This document shows positions 18,652-30,506 of a DNA stretch of 64,000 nt, in pieces (within the stretch, counting starts at the first letter, position 1; every line of letters starts with the position of its first letter). Origin of the DNA: Lomentospora prolificans (taxonomy: Eukaryota; Ascomycota; Sordariomycetes; Microascales; Microascaceae); the NCBI GenBank assembly GCA_029532625.1, contig JARFXM010000004.1, positions 3,844,001-3,908,000 on the forward strand, read 5' to 3'. The translations under genes were made by a program, and so were the position numbers. The notes under the pieces are model-generated. The model saw only the letters and a program-made list of their open reading frames with translations, ran no database searches and was not told the origin of the DNA.

Positions 18652-21600
18652 AATCATTTATCTGGAAAGAGAATCCACGCTAAGCATATAGACTCTCGTT
18701 CTTAGTACTGGCCCTTCTGTTTTATGTTGGGTAAGATCTGTTGATGTCTACTGGCTTACGCATACTCGATTCCGCTTGAATAGAAATTTCCGGCTCCAAC
18801 TCATCTGTGCAGACTTCATTCCGCTATTTTTATCTACGAGTGGACGATCTAGTCCTTCCAGGCCTAAACGCCGCTACAAATGAAACGGTGTATGAGATCC
18901 ATTTATTCAAGAAGGCCACAATGTGCTTTCCACGTATGAATTTACAGCCTTGTTTTTGAAGAAAGGACAGAAAACCAATGTTATGAACATATATAAATGA
19001 TTTCAACATCGGGCCCAATCTGGAACTACGCGAAGCTTGGCGCGACACGATGTTCCAAGTTGATCTCGCATAGTGAATCTCATCATGGGTCATCGTCATC
19101 TCGATCTCGAAGGTTTCTCTTTTCGAGCCTTCACTTACAAGGGACGTTTGACCTAGGTGAGATCGCTTCTTTGATCCACTCAATTTCCGGGATTGGCCCA
19201 CAAATCAATATCATAGTGCTATAGCAGCTTTTTTCCAGAAAAGAATCGTATTGAGGTCTGACCAAGCCAAGCGATAGGGTCAACAATTGGCCATAGAGTA
19301 GAGCGACCGTAAATCAAGTCTCATGGCATCATTGGTGACGTTAAGGACAATCATCGGTGGGAGTTTAGATGTTCATCATCGCGTGCGTGTGCTTGCAATC
19401 CTCTAGAGTGAAGCAGTACTCACCCATCTCTTCCAAGTTTGACAACAAGCAATTCTACGTAGATCTAGTAGATCGCCCCGAGGATCACCCTGAAGCCGCT
19501 CTAGCTCGGAAGTCTGGAACGCACCTGACTTGGTCACCGGGGGGACGAGTCCGAATAAGATACGTCGTAGCTCCACGGCGTTGAGCTAAGCGTTCGGCGC
19601 TAATCCCGTGGTTAATATAAGGAGGGGATGATGATATTAAGAATGTGGAGCTAAATTAACTAGCTGTGTCTTTCTAGTTAAAAATAGGCGAAAACTCGAC
19701 GGATTTCGGGGGCTGAGAATTATTAACGAGAACCTGGAAATGATTGCAGGTGGATACAAGAAAAAGCTGGAGGCAGTCTGCATCGGTCAATGCCAGCAAT
19801 AATGGATGTACGAGACTCAGGATGACGTTTTGGAGCTAAGTGTGAAGCGTAAAACCTACGAAGAAGGCATGTAGCGCACGAGCCTAGATACCGCGGCCTT
19901 TGTGCGTTCTTGACCCTGATGGTTCGTCACCGCATATCACTTGGAAAGCAAGACCGCTAGTTACAGCGAAACGGCAGATCCCGACCCACGTGAGGCCAAG
20001 TTGTAGATGTTGAGAGTTGAGGGATACGGTGAAGAAGACATTTTGATCCACGGAGCTGTCTCCTTGTATGGACGCCACGCGATGTATGGACGCCACGCGA
20101 TGTATTGCGTCGATTGTGTCCATGAGTGCGCACTTATTTAGAAATCCGCACTCAAATACAAGCCCGAAGCACTAAGAAAATAGAGGGATCATCAATCATT
20201 AAGAGGTGCGGCGTGGACGAGCAATACGACTGGAAATTAGGATGGAAAATAGTCGCCCTTGGGATCCCAACTAAAACTAGTACTGATATCCTTTTTGCCC
20301 ATCTACACTAGTCTCTCACGCCAGCCCAGGGTCCCATGTGGCCGGGCTAGCGGAAGTCGCATATTATCCCCTGACGCTGGCGAAAGGCCAGCGGGAGAGC
20401 TGGCCATGGTCGACCGGCGGATAGAGTTGAGGTGACGGGGGCGAGGGTTAAGAAGAGAGTGAGAGTGTCCTGAGTGAACTTGGTCCCATGTGTACCGACA
20501 CCGTCAAGGTATTTTGGTGCATAACTCTCCTCGCCCAGAGCCTCTCTGCACTTGGAGCATGCCCCGCAAAGTGGCCGCCAAGGGACTGGGCAAATACACT
20601 AGCGGAGTGTAGGCCGATATGATGCCGTACGTGTAGTCGTCATTCCATAAGAACCTTGGAGAGCGTGGCGGGCAGGACCGTGGCTTGAAATCTTTGATGG
20701 CCGTTGTGCCAAGCCGGGATGGCCAGACGCTTTGAGCCCAGCAGCGCTGACCCTGTTCGTTTGTGGTCGGGACTAGTCTAACAAAGGGAGCGAAACACGA
20801 AGATCTTCTGGGCCTTGGCGCTGGTTCATCTTATGAGTCAAGAACTCATCTACGGTCCCTCGGTCCTAGCTCTGCCGGCGTGAAGGCGATGAGCCCTCAC
20901 CTGTGCTTCGTCAAGATCCACTGGACCTAGGCCAACTCCATTCTCTTTGGCTGAACTGGCGTAGTTGATGCGCTGAAGCTATTTAGAGTGACAGAGACCG
21001 ACGGAAGGAAGAGGGGGTTGCATATCACGCTGGGCCATATGGCGGTCAAGCCTGACCACTCATGGGCGGGGAAAGAAAGTTTGACGAAGAACCGCGAAAA
21101 CCGGGGGAAATGAAGGATAAAATCAGAGGAACGGAACCCTGGTTAGGAAAGCCAGATGTGAACCGGATAGTTTGGCGGAGCAGGGGTAATATCAAAACCG
21201 CCCAACGATGTGGGAGAGCTGCATGGATGTCCGGATCTCCTCCGTGGGATTCTTGAACTGGCTGGTGACACGATGGAAAGCATACAAGTGGTACATACGG
21301 CTCGGTAAACAAAGTACGCCCAGAGATCCATGGCATCGCGGACTCGCCGTCTTTCGTTCGAGGTTCTTCTTTCGCAAATTTGAGCAATCTATACTCTGTC
21401 ATAGAGTCTTGAGCATCTATCTGGCCAGGCTTTGCAATCTTCCCTCCGAGCCTCCCTCAACGTGTTCGAGTCCGGTGTGCAACGCTTGCATCCATGGGAA
21501 TATTGAAACTTTAATCGAACCTCTCTGCTCACCGCAACTCGTGTCGACCTCCGTCGTGCGTCCAGTCGAGTAGCAGCGACGTTCTTGTGAGGGGGCTCTA

Positions 21601-23816
21601 CTAATACAGAGTACCTTAATACATCAAATTCCAGTCTGCACCAAGGTTCCAATCATCACCTGCTGGCGATTCGTGCCAAATCCACCGCCACTGGAGCCCC
21701 GCGATTGCGACCCTAGGTAATAGCACGTTGTTTTGAATGTTTGGATCAGCGGCTTGAGATTTGGATTACCGTTTCAAGCATTCTCTCTTTGCCATTAACC
21801 CCGGCATGGACCGCTTGGCTGCCATCCCCAGAGCTAATTACGAAGTACCAATCAACGCCGACTCGCACGATAGTGACAGACCGCAGATCAAGTCTGTTCC
21901 CCTGGGACGCACACCATTCTTCCTAGCCGACCTCGTATTGTCGATGAGCCAGGGCACCGCCAGCAATGTTGAATGAACCCCATGGCCCCGGAAAGTCCCA
22001 AAATACCGCCTCGTGTGGAGAGTTCTTGGGAGAACCTCAACCTTGTATTTCCCTATTAGCTCCGTCGAATATTCTTCTTCCTCTTCTTCTTCTCCTTCCC
22101 TTTCTCGACAGTCTCGGCAATAATATCACGAGGCTGATTTCCCAGGGAAATCCCAGGACGACCTGCTGGCTCTATCGGCGCATAAACGTCGCCAGGGAAC
22201 CGAAATAAAAGGTATGAATGCCAGCGAAACTTGCCTTGGACATTTGGCCTTGATTGTGTTGGAGTGAAAGCCAAAACCCACTTTGCCTGGCGTTCCTTTT
22301 AGTTGCATTCGATTCGACCTTTTTTCCCCTTTTGGTGCTTTTCCCCTTCCCCCTTTTCCGCATTCCCCCTTCGGCCCATCCCAGCTTTGTAACCCACCAT
22401 TTCTTGCCGCTGGAGCCACCCGTTGTCACCCTCTTCTTCCAACCGTCCTCAATACGGGTTATGATCGTATATGTGCCGATTTGACCAAGAGCAGTCAGTC
22501 AAAGCCGGACTAAAGAAGCACCCTGTCCATCGGACCTTGTTCCCTTCCCACAGCAGGTATATTCGTTTGGCTTTCCCTTTCCCCATCCTCAACCCCATTC
22601 CCCTCCGACTCCTCTCCTTTCAGGAAATCTCAGCTCCCGTCATACACAACGAATCCCCTCTCCCGGCTCCTCGCGCCTACCACAGCGTCGCGCAGAACCA
22701 CGGACGTACAACATCCATATCAAGACAAGAGTACCTTTCGTTTTGCGGTCCATCGATAGGCCACCCACGGCGAGAGAGTGAGAGAAAACCCTGCATTTCT
22801 TGTTCCCAAGAAACGTGTTGCCCTTGCGTGTAGTACCCGCCCCCGCAACACTAAAAAGAACATTGAAGAGAAGAAGCGCAGGGCCTCAGGAGTTTCCTCT
22901 GGAAAATATCGCGCCTTACGTCACTCCGTCGTGACACAATTTGCTGCAGCACCACTCAGAGTCCTGAGCCAGGCTTTGCTTTCAGCCGGATTCCCCAGAT
23001 ACCTGCATTGCCTTCGACCTTGGCATCATTTTCTAAGTCGCCCATTGCCCTTCTCGAATTACAGGGAAGTGAGCCCGAAACAAATCTAACACCCCGTTTC
23101 TCGCGCTTGCAGGCGGACGGTGGGTCTCTATATCTCTCTCCTCAGGCCAGGTTGCGCCAAGAACAGAACACGCACGCCATAATAGCCAGCAGCAGCTCTC
23201 TACTCTCGACAATCGTTCCCCACTTCTCCTTTCGCCTCCCAACAAACAGCGCCGTTTCGCGACCCTTTTGCCGAGTAACTTGTCGCCGCCGATTGGCCCC
23301 CTTAATAACCAGTCTGTAGGAGGTGCGGTACGGCTGGCTACGGTACGGGGACGACGCTGGCACTACGCTCCATACAGTGTAGTGTACTGGGGACAGCGCC
23401 GCTTCTGCAGCCCGCGTTCCACCCCGACTTTTTTCTTTAGCTGGCTGGCTGGCCCCTTGTTGTTCTGGGCCCCCAGTGCTTCCAGGTGCCCTTTTGATGC
23501 CGCCAGGCTCTTGACTCTCGGCGTTCTGGCCACGAGATCCATTTGCCATTTGCCTTAATATTTTCGCCCCCTAATTAATCCTACTCTCCTTCTCCTCCAT
23601 CCCTTCCATCCACATTCCCACGCAACGTATGCAAACCTCGCACGCACCAGCGAGACGAATTCAACTGTTCCACTTTGTCCTCGACCGATCCCACGACGCC
23701 GCTCCGACTCGAGTCCGACAAGAAAAAAGGGGGCGAAGGTCCGGACGTAAATAATACAGAGATACCGCCCCCAACTCTTTGTGCAAGAAAGTTGCCATTC
23801 GCGACCAGTTATCAAG
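18652..23816. other. 5.2-kb gene-poor stretch with the long CT-rich leader of Pal1
   Basis: No supported gene. From 18652 to 20330 the sequence is AT-leaning with many CTAG and TTAA steps. An 18-bp tandem duplication lies at 20066-20101. A stop-free minus frame at 20504-20830 is discussed under findings. From about 22050 to 23800 the plus strand is strongly pyrimidine-rich and probably is promoter and leader of the Pal1 gene. Overlapping frames of 60-135 codons here have low-complexity Ser/Pro/Leu translations expected of CT-rich DNA. Confidence 0.5.
20066..20101 (+). repeat. 18-bp perfect tandem duplication
   Basis: GTATGGACGCCACGCGAT occurs twice back to back, followed by a further GTAT. 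Not within a supported gene. Confidence 0.9.
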
Positions 23817-26025
23817 ATGTCGTCGGCACAGCCTTTCCCGCCAGGTAAGAGATAACCGCCAATCATCCCAGGGGTGTCCTCACCCCCCACCTCTTTGCTG
23901 TTCCGTGCCTTGATCGCAGTTCCTTGATTTTCCTCCATCCTGTTCTCCCTGCACCGCCCTTACTCCTGGCTCCGCTTGCTCGTGCGACGAGGATCGATAT
24001 GCACCCACCCCCCCGTCTCCATTTTGCTCTGCTCCTCTTCTTCCCTTCTCCTTGCTTCCTCCTGAATCGTCTGAATCTTGTGTGTCAAGTAGAGATCGTT
24101 GTTTCACATCTCCTATCAGCATCATCATCTCACATGCATGGAACCGGCCTTCTTTTTCAGATATTAACAAAAACAAACAGCAGGCCAAGACTCCGCTGGC
24201 CCAGGCTTGACTCTCAATCTCGCCTCGAATAACCCCTTCCGCAATCGAACCACCTCCCCAGCCAACGACTTCCTGGGTCTTAAACCCACCTCGCCGCCGC
24301 CCACCTCTCCTTTCGACGATCCCATTCCTGCTCGTCCTCTTTCGAGAAATCCGTTCCTTGACCCTCTCCCCAATTTCAACTCTTCTGAGCCTCTGCTATC
24401 ACCGGGCGCCATGTCAACCCAATCCGACAGGGTAGCATCTCCAACCGCCGAGGAACTTTTTGTAAGTTTTTTACATCCCCTCCGTCCTCATCAACACGCC
24501 GGTTTGGTTTTCGCAGTCAGCCGCTACTGGGCATTTTCCACTACCCGGGCATTTCTAACACTCAAGAATACAGGACTCACTGACTTTAGACGACAAGCCG
24601 AAGCCAAAAGTCGACGAGAACAGGCGCCCTCCCCCCAAGGATGGCCAGTCTCGCCCTGGCCTAAATCATCGGCCTACCCGTTCCCAGGAAGAGGCTATGC
24701 GCGCTAGGAGAATGCTGGCCGGTGGCCCCAAGCCCGGTGGCCCGTCACAGTCTCCGCATAAGCGAATGGAACGACGCCCTCGCCGCAACTCGGACTCTTC
24801 TTTATTAATCGATATTGAAAAGCCCTTGACGGAAGAAGAAGCAAAGCAACGCGACGCTCGACGCCGTGAAAGGGAAAAAAGACATCGCCAGCATCGTCCT
24901 AATAAGAAGGTCGACGTCATCGACCAGCTTGACGGTACCAGTCTCTTTGGACTTGGAGGTAGGTCAAGATGGCCCTCTCTCTCCCAGTTCAAATTCGTGG
25001 GGGGTGGTGTTTTATACTTATCCCCTTTTGTCTTCTCTTTCGCTTCGCGGCCTCGAGAATCTACTATGTCTAGCACGTGGCCTAACGCCCTTCTCTCCAC
25101 CGGCCGTGTTTGAAGTTCTTGAATACATGGTGTATGGGTGAACTTGGCTTGCTAACGCTTCTGTCTCGTAGCCTTCCACCACGACGGACCTTTCGACGCC
25201 TGCAACCCCCACCGAAACCGTAAGGGTAGCCGTCGCGCTCCTATGAACGCTTTTGCCAAAGATTCTGCGAACAATTCGATTGGCGGATCTGGTCCGCTTC
25301 GTAGCCGACCTGATCATTCGACATTCATGGGAACAGCGGGTAACGAGGCCTTCACGGACTTTGCCAGCGGCGGCACCTTGAAGGATGGCGAAAAGCTAAA
25401 GACCGGTCCAAAGGGCGAGATTGTTTTCGATCCCACGAGTCGAGGCGACATATTGCATGGCGACGAGAGTCTAGGTCTAGGCACATCCACCTTCTTGGAA
25501 GGCACCCCAGCTGCGCGCACCGTCATTCAGAAGCGCGAGGCTGAGCAAGCGGCGGAGATTGCAGAAGGTGGCTTGCAACGGAAGAAGTCGCTGGCTCAGA
25601 GGATTCGTGGCATCAACAGGGGTCCACGCGAATATGGACCTGGCGGCCGCCCGAGCTTTGGGGAGGGCAGTCGTCGCCCCACCTATCCCGAGCTGCCAAG
25701 AAGAATTACCGACGGCGAGGCTACCACCGGCCGCGGCCACTCGGATGAATTCGGCAACGAACCCGAGCTTATCTCTGTAAAGAAGCCTAGAGAGTCTAAT
25801 GAAGCTATGTCACCGGTGAGCCCCAACTCACGACCGCGGAGGGTCTCTATTGGGCTCGAGCGTCGGGCTACATCTGACGGAACGACGTCAGCAGATGGCC
25901 AGGGCAAACCCGGCAGCGGACTTCTGGCTAGAGTCAAGAGTCTGAAGGGCGGAAGGAGAGCCCGACCGCAACCCGATGTGCCCACCCCTTCCCCTGCCAT
26001 TGCCGCTCCTGGCACGGCTGTTTAG
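23817..26025 (+). CDS. PAL1: Pal1 domain cell-morphology protein
   Basis: Pal1-family proteins act at sites of polarised growth and clathrin endocytosis in fungi. Four exons join in frame: 23817-23844, 24184-24461, 24574-24958 and 25172-26025 (donors GTAAGA, GTAAGT, GTAGGT; acceptors CAG, CAG, TAG), giving 514 aa. Exon 1 is only nine codons (MSSAQPFPP) followed by a 339-nt intron; codon 10 is split G|GC. The N-terminus carries NPF motifs (NPFRNR and RNPFLDP), which bind EH-domain endocytic adaptors. The Pal1 domain spans about 60-300, with KKVDVIDQLDGTSLFG before the third intron and FHHDGPFDACNPHRNRKG at 232-249 just after it, the family's most conserved block. The C-terminal 200 residues are basic and disordered. 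Full length for the family. Confidence 0.94.
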
Positions 26026-27211
26026 TGGCGGCCCGGGCGCAGGGGGGAGCGCCCCAGCTCTAACAAAGGAGACGAACACACGATTTCGGACGCGGAGCAA
26101 TCGAATAGACAGTTATAGGATGGCGACAGGCGTGTCGAATAATACCGCTCTTATGCTTTTAAACACTGTGTATGCGGCAACTGGTCTAGGTCCAAGAACG
26201 TGGCCAGAAATTCTAATATAACTTTACTCGACGCTCTCCTCGGAATATGGCATCATGGGCGGTAAAGACATAGTTGGCGCTGCAACCGCTGTGCTTGGTT
26301 CTGCCAGTGATGAAACAAATCTAGGGCAGAATCAAGAAGTTATTGCGGATGGAGGCATTGTTACCATGCTCTCATTCCGCCAAGCCTTACCCTGCTAGGG
26401 TCATTTTCTTGGAGGAGACTTCGTTTTTTCCAAACGCATCCGATTCAATACAATGCGGGTTTTCTTTTGTATGGGATGTTTGTTTAATGGTTTAATCCCT
26501 GATACCTTTTTCGCTAATACCTTTTTATTATATTGGAGCTGGAGATATATACCTACCAAGTTTCACGCCACGGTGGGGAGAAGGCCCCTTTCCAATCTTT
26601 AAAATGCAAGAGTAAGGGCTACGGACCACAGGAGTGACCGGCGAACTCGCCGGAACCAACCGGGGGGGAATGTTGTCTGTCTATGAAAGTAATGCGGTAG
26701 ACGTCTAAATATATCCAAGCCCGCAAACCTTTTTTTTTTCTTTTTTTCAAGAAAAATAATTAAAATAAAAATAAAATTTAAGCCCATGGGCTGGCTGGGC
26801 GCGAAAGGAATATAGCCGTCCGTCGATGTGTTGGGATTGGATGAAGAAAGAAAAAAATTCCCGCCGCATCGATTAATCGCCTCCCCTGGTGGCTCGGTGC
26901 TGTGATGAGCTTTGAAACAATCGGATGGTAGAAGGGAATATTAGGACGCGGCGGTGGGGGGAAGCCAGCCTGGCGGATCGTCGTCTCCCGTGGGCCAGCA
27001 TAATTAACCAACAGTCAGTGGTGGTGACGTTTGCCTGGCCTGGCCTGGCTGTGGGCCACTCCTTCATAAGCCTATATTATATTACACAATCTACAATCTA
27101 GCATAGCCAGCTGGCTGGCCACTGTGTAATGACCCACCCTCCGTGGCAAACCCCGCCGAATCAGAATCAACTCACCGGACGGCGAGGGAAACCAGAACCG
27201 TGGGTGTTCAA
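26026..27211. other. Intergenic with AT-rich segment
   Basis: No gene. An AT-rich block at about 26727-26780 has interrupted T then A runs. GC-rich repeats of the type TGGCCTGGCC near 27040 and CCAGCTGGCTGGCC at 27107-27120 precede the next gene. Confidence 0.5.
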
Positions 27212-28559
27212 ATGGCGGAAGAGAACAGGGCACCTGCTGGCATGCCCGACATCCTGCCCGTCTCCGCGGCCGTCCTTTCTCGGCTGGAGAGGCAGCGGCG
27301 AAACGCGCTACGGGCCCGGGGAGGTTGTGGGGTCGGGTGCGAAGAGGTGGACCAACATGTTTTGCTCGGCGGGCTCGAGAGGGGCAGCGTGGTTGGCATC
27401 AGCTCGGATGAAGATTTTGGCCTTCTTGTAAGTTTTACGCACACGTCCCAATTTATTATTATTTTTTAGTCTTTCGTGACCTAGGATGGTGCGCCAGCTT
27501 GTTGACGATTTTGAGCAGTTGTCCTTTCAGATCGTTGCCAGGGCGCTGTGGAGGGCGTTTGTAACGGGCGCACCCGAGAAGGCGCTGGTGATTTCGACAC
27601 AGCCGACGGGGGTAGTGGCACGCATATTGAGGGATGCAATCATGGCGCAGGCTCGCGGGACGGACGGCGACGTGAAAGGGAAAGCGAGAGAAGTCTTAGC
27701 CATGGCGTCCATCGTGAGGGTGTTTGACGTCAAGGGCGTGTGGGAGGCCTTGGACGATCTCGACGTTGGCGAAACCCCGAGCCCTTTTCCGACCTCGCCA
27801 ATGGAATGCAACACCCCGGAACGGAGCCAATTTACCGAAGCAGACACTAAAGCGATCCGGGACGAGATCCCGGATAGCGACGAAGAGGTCTCGCTGTCGC
27901 CCTCGCCTCCACCGGCCCCGGCAGCCCCGGCAGCCGAGCCCATGCAGAAGGAGAGTAAACCAGGACTTTGCAAGCCCGACTTGATTCTCATTACGCACTT
28001 TTCCACCCTATTAACTACGCTCTTTACACACACCGAGAAGAACACGGCCCACACGTCGCTCCAGCTTCTCTCATCGCACCTCCGCCACCTCGCACGCTCC
28101 ATGTCTTCTTCGCCGCTCATCCTCATCACCAACGCCATCACGACCTCGTCTTCCGGCCCTGCGCCGGCGGCTGCGAGCCTGGAAACCGGTCCCCTTTTCC
28201 ACGACAGCTCTTCCGCCCGACACCGTTCCCGGCAGGTGGATCCTACACTACGCTCCATCTTCAATACGCCAGGGCCGTATCAGACGAACCGTTCGTCAGG
28301 CAAACCCAGCTTCGGGCTTGTGTTTGCGCAGTTTTTGGACTTGCATTTGCTCTGTACCAAGATTCCGCGGACGAGGGAGGATGCTGAAGCTATGGCGATG
28401 GGGAGGAGCGGAGAGCAGGTGTGGGTTGTGGAGGGGTTGCTGGATGAGCAAGGGGTTTGGGATGGGAGGAAGGGGCCACGGAAGGGGAGGGAGAGGAGGT
28501 GGGGAGTTGTTGATTGGGTTTCCGGAATGGTTGTGGATGCATTTGAGGGGGAGAGATGA
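27212..28559 (+). CDS. Rad51/RecA-like protein with degenerate nucleotide-binding site
   Basis: Two exons, 27212-27427 and 27531-28559. The donor is GTAAGT; the acceptor TTTCAG at 27530 is the one that keeps the frame (nearer AG sites lead to stops), giving 414 aa. The fold order is that of Rad51 C-terminal ATPases: GGLERGSVVGISSDED at 53-68 sits where Walker A should be but has no GKT/GKS Lys. A strand-like DLILITHFSTLL near 222 takes the Walker B place, followed by a helix and the strand PLILITNAIT. A later segment FGLVFAQFLDLHLLCTKIP near 335 is of the family type. Residues 120-200 hold a Pro/Ser/acidic insert. Likely a fungal Rad51 paralogue of unknown role, perhaps structural in recombinational repair. 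The loss of ATP binding is seen; the role is inferred. Confidence 0.8.
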
Positions 28560-28996
28560 ACAGGTTATCGACCAAGCTAGAGAGAGATCTTGGTCGACCA
28601 TTGAAGGGAGGGATCATGGACGGATGTCTGAGGGGACTATTATTAGGTGCCGTATTGGCCTGCTCCTACTAAAACTCCGTAAATAGTAACTCGTAATAAT
28701 AGTTTTGAGCTATCCAAGCGATCGTCGATGTTTCTTCTAGAAGAGTTTGAAATGTGTGGTTGAATTTGCATCAGGAGATGGTAGGATTCCGGCGCCTGTT
28801 GCCCAACCACCGTAATTACGGGGACGTGGAGTCTCGAGACGGAGCCGGGGTCCGAAGCTTTAACGAAGTTTCGTGATGAAGAACCAGCCACCGCGAAATT
28901 TCCAACCTAAAACGCTCAGCGATTGAGAAAGTCCGTTTCCTTCTCGATTACGCAGCTATCACCTTCATAATAATCATTTATTTTCATTTGTATCGG

Positions 28997-29031
28997 GCGA
29001 CTTGACAGGCGACTTGACAGGCGACTTGACA
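28997..29031 (+). repeat. 12-bp tandem repeat, 2.9 copies
   Basis: Unit GCGACTTGACAG, perfect copies at 28997, 29009 and 29021 (the last lacks its final base). Confidence 0.95.
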
Positions 29032-29370
29032 CCATGCGGGGCGAGAAACAAGGTCAGCTTGACCTCCGTCTGTGTATCTGGCCCACTGCAGGAACATCTG
29101 CAGGAACCGAGAATGAGCAGCGGGGTCACGGAAAGCACCGTGTCTCGGGAGAGAGCTAGAATGATCCCTGTAATTCTAGAGGCTGGAAGAGAGTGTGCCG
29201 CGCGGGATTTCTAGTGAAGCATCCAGGATATACTTTCTACGTTGGGAGGAAAAAGAAGAGTGGAAGCGGGTTGTCACAGAACTACGCGCCAGGCAGTGCC
29301 GACAACAGCCTGTCTAAGGCTAATTTTTTGAGGTTGTATCTCGGGTCCGGGTCTAGGATAGACCTTTCAG

Positions 29371-29397
29371 TGTTCCTTTGACAAGTGTTCCTTTGAC
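29371..29397 (+). repeat. 15-bp tandem repeat, 1.8 copies
   Basis: TGTTCCTTTGACAAG followed directly by TGTTCCTTTGAC. Confidence 0.9.
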
Positions 29398-30258
29398 GTA
29401 CTTGACGCGCATTTTACAAGACAGACATACCTAGAACCGGCCGAGAGGCCATGACCGGAGGAAGGTGCGAACAGTAAGGCTAACACATCCCGTGCTTTTC
29501 TCAATCGGCAGCCGCCGGACGATAGCCCTCGCGTCCGGATTTTTTTTCCTACTTTTTCCCTGTTGGAAGGTAACCAAGATAATGTGGCCTTTGAAGAGCG
29601 TGCACTCGCAGCTCTCAGCCAGCATCTGGAGCGATACTCTGAGCTTGCACCGTGTGCCCGTGAAGCCTCGGCGCCGGAGTGACCGCTGGCCCTCACTTGG
29701 CGTTCAAGCCTAAGTACGATGTAGTCCTTGCCTTGTTAGGCGCAGGGTATTAGTGTTGGCCCAAGTTGGGCCTGGCTGACATTGGCGGAATATCGCCTGG
29801 CAGTGGCCAGCAATCCATTTCCATGATCTGACGACCCCTAAGTAATTTGCCTCGTTTCGCTTTGTGCCTCCACGTCGGCCTCCTTGCTCGATGCGATCTG
29901 TTGGAATGGGCATGTTCAGACCATTGCGACCAGTTGAAGTGGGCACCACGAACGTGGTATTTCCTAATTTGGACTAGTCCGAATGCAGAAAGTGGTGTGG
30001 CTGGGGAAGCTAGAGCCACCTGGCGGCCCAATTCAATCCCGCACTGAACTAGGCGGCGATGGAGCTTTGAGGGAACCTGTCGGCCCTGGCAGAAATGGCC
30101 CCAACCTTCTCGTATTGTACTATTGTATTGCCCAATCCGTGCCTAGTGAGGGACTCCCATGGTACTTCAGACGTGGGTATCTGGTCTGGGGCATCAACAA
30201 CACCGCCAAGGTATGGTGATAGCACGCCCAACCTCTCGACAACGATGGAACAAGTGGG

Positions 30259-30270
30259 AAAAAAAAAAAA
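30259..30270 (+). repeat. A12 homopolymer
   Basis: Twelve A in a row in the promoter-proximal region of the DUF3433 gene. Confidence 0.95.
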
Positions 30271-30506
30271 GTTGATGGCTGAACAGCATGAACAAAACTC
30301 CAGTAATATCCCACAGCGAGCTCCTCGAGACTTGTCTATGATGCACCTTCGAGCTCATACATACACAAGCGTCTTCACAATTGGTCGAGCAGAGCACTCT
30401 CACCTCCTGAGCGGCAAGTGTACGAGCTTGGTTTGCCTTGCATGTTCAGACCAAAGAGAGATCTAGACCGACGAGACCCGAAAACAAGTCATCATCAACC
30501 TTCGAG

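Larger units (their letters stand above)
28560..30506. other. Intergenic with short tandem repeats
   Basis: No supported gene. It holds a 12-bp triplicate, a 15-bp duplicate and an A12 run (separate entries). Several frames of 60-125 codons overlap on both strands without recognisable content. The last 100 bp are the promoter and leader of the DUF3433 gene. Confidence 0.5.

Noticed and set aside
21466..21475. Perfect Pol III B-box match GTTCGAGTCC
   Set aside because: Flanking bases do not form a T stem and no A box lies upstream at a fitting distance.
22126..23938. Overlapping frames of 60-135 codons on both strands before Pal1
   Set aside because: CT-rich DNA gives long low-complexity frames by composition; none has recognisable sequence or a spliced continuation.
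27527..28264. Minus-strand frame of 245 codons
   Set aside because: Antisense to exon 2 of the Rad51-like gene, where high GC at third positions removes stops on the other strand.
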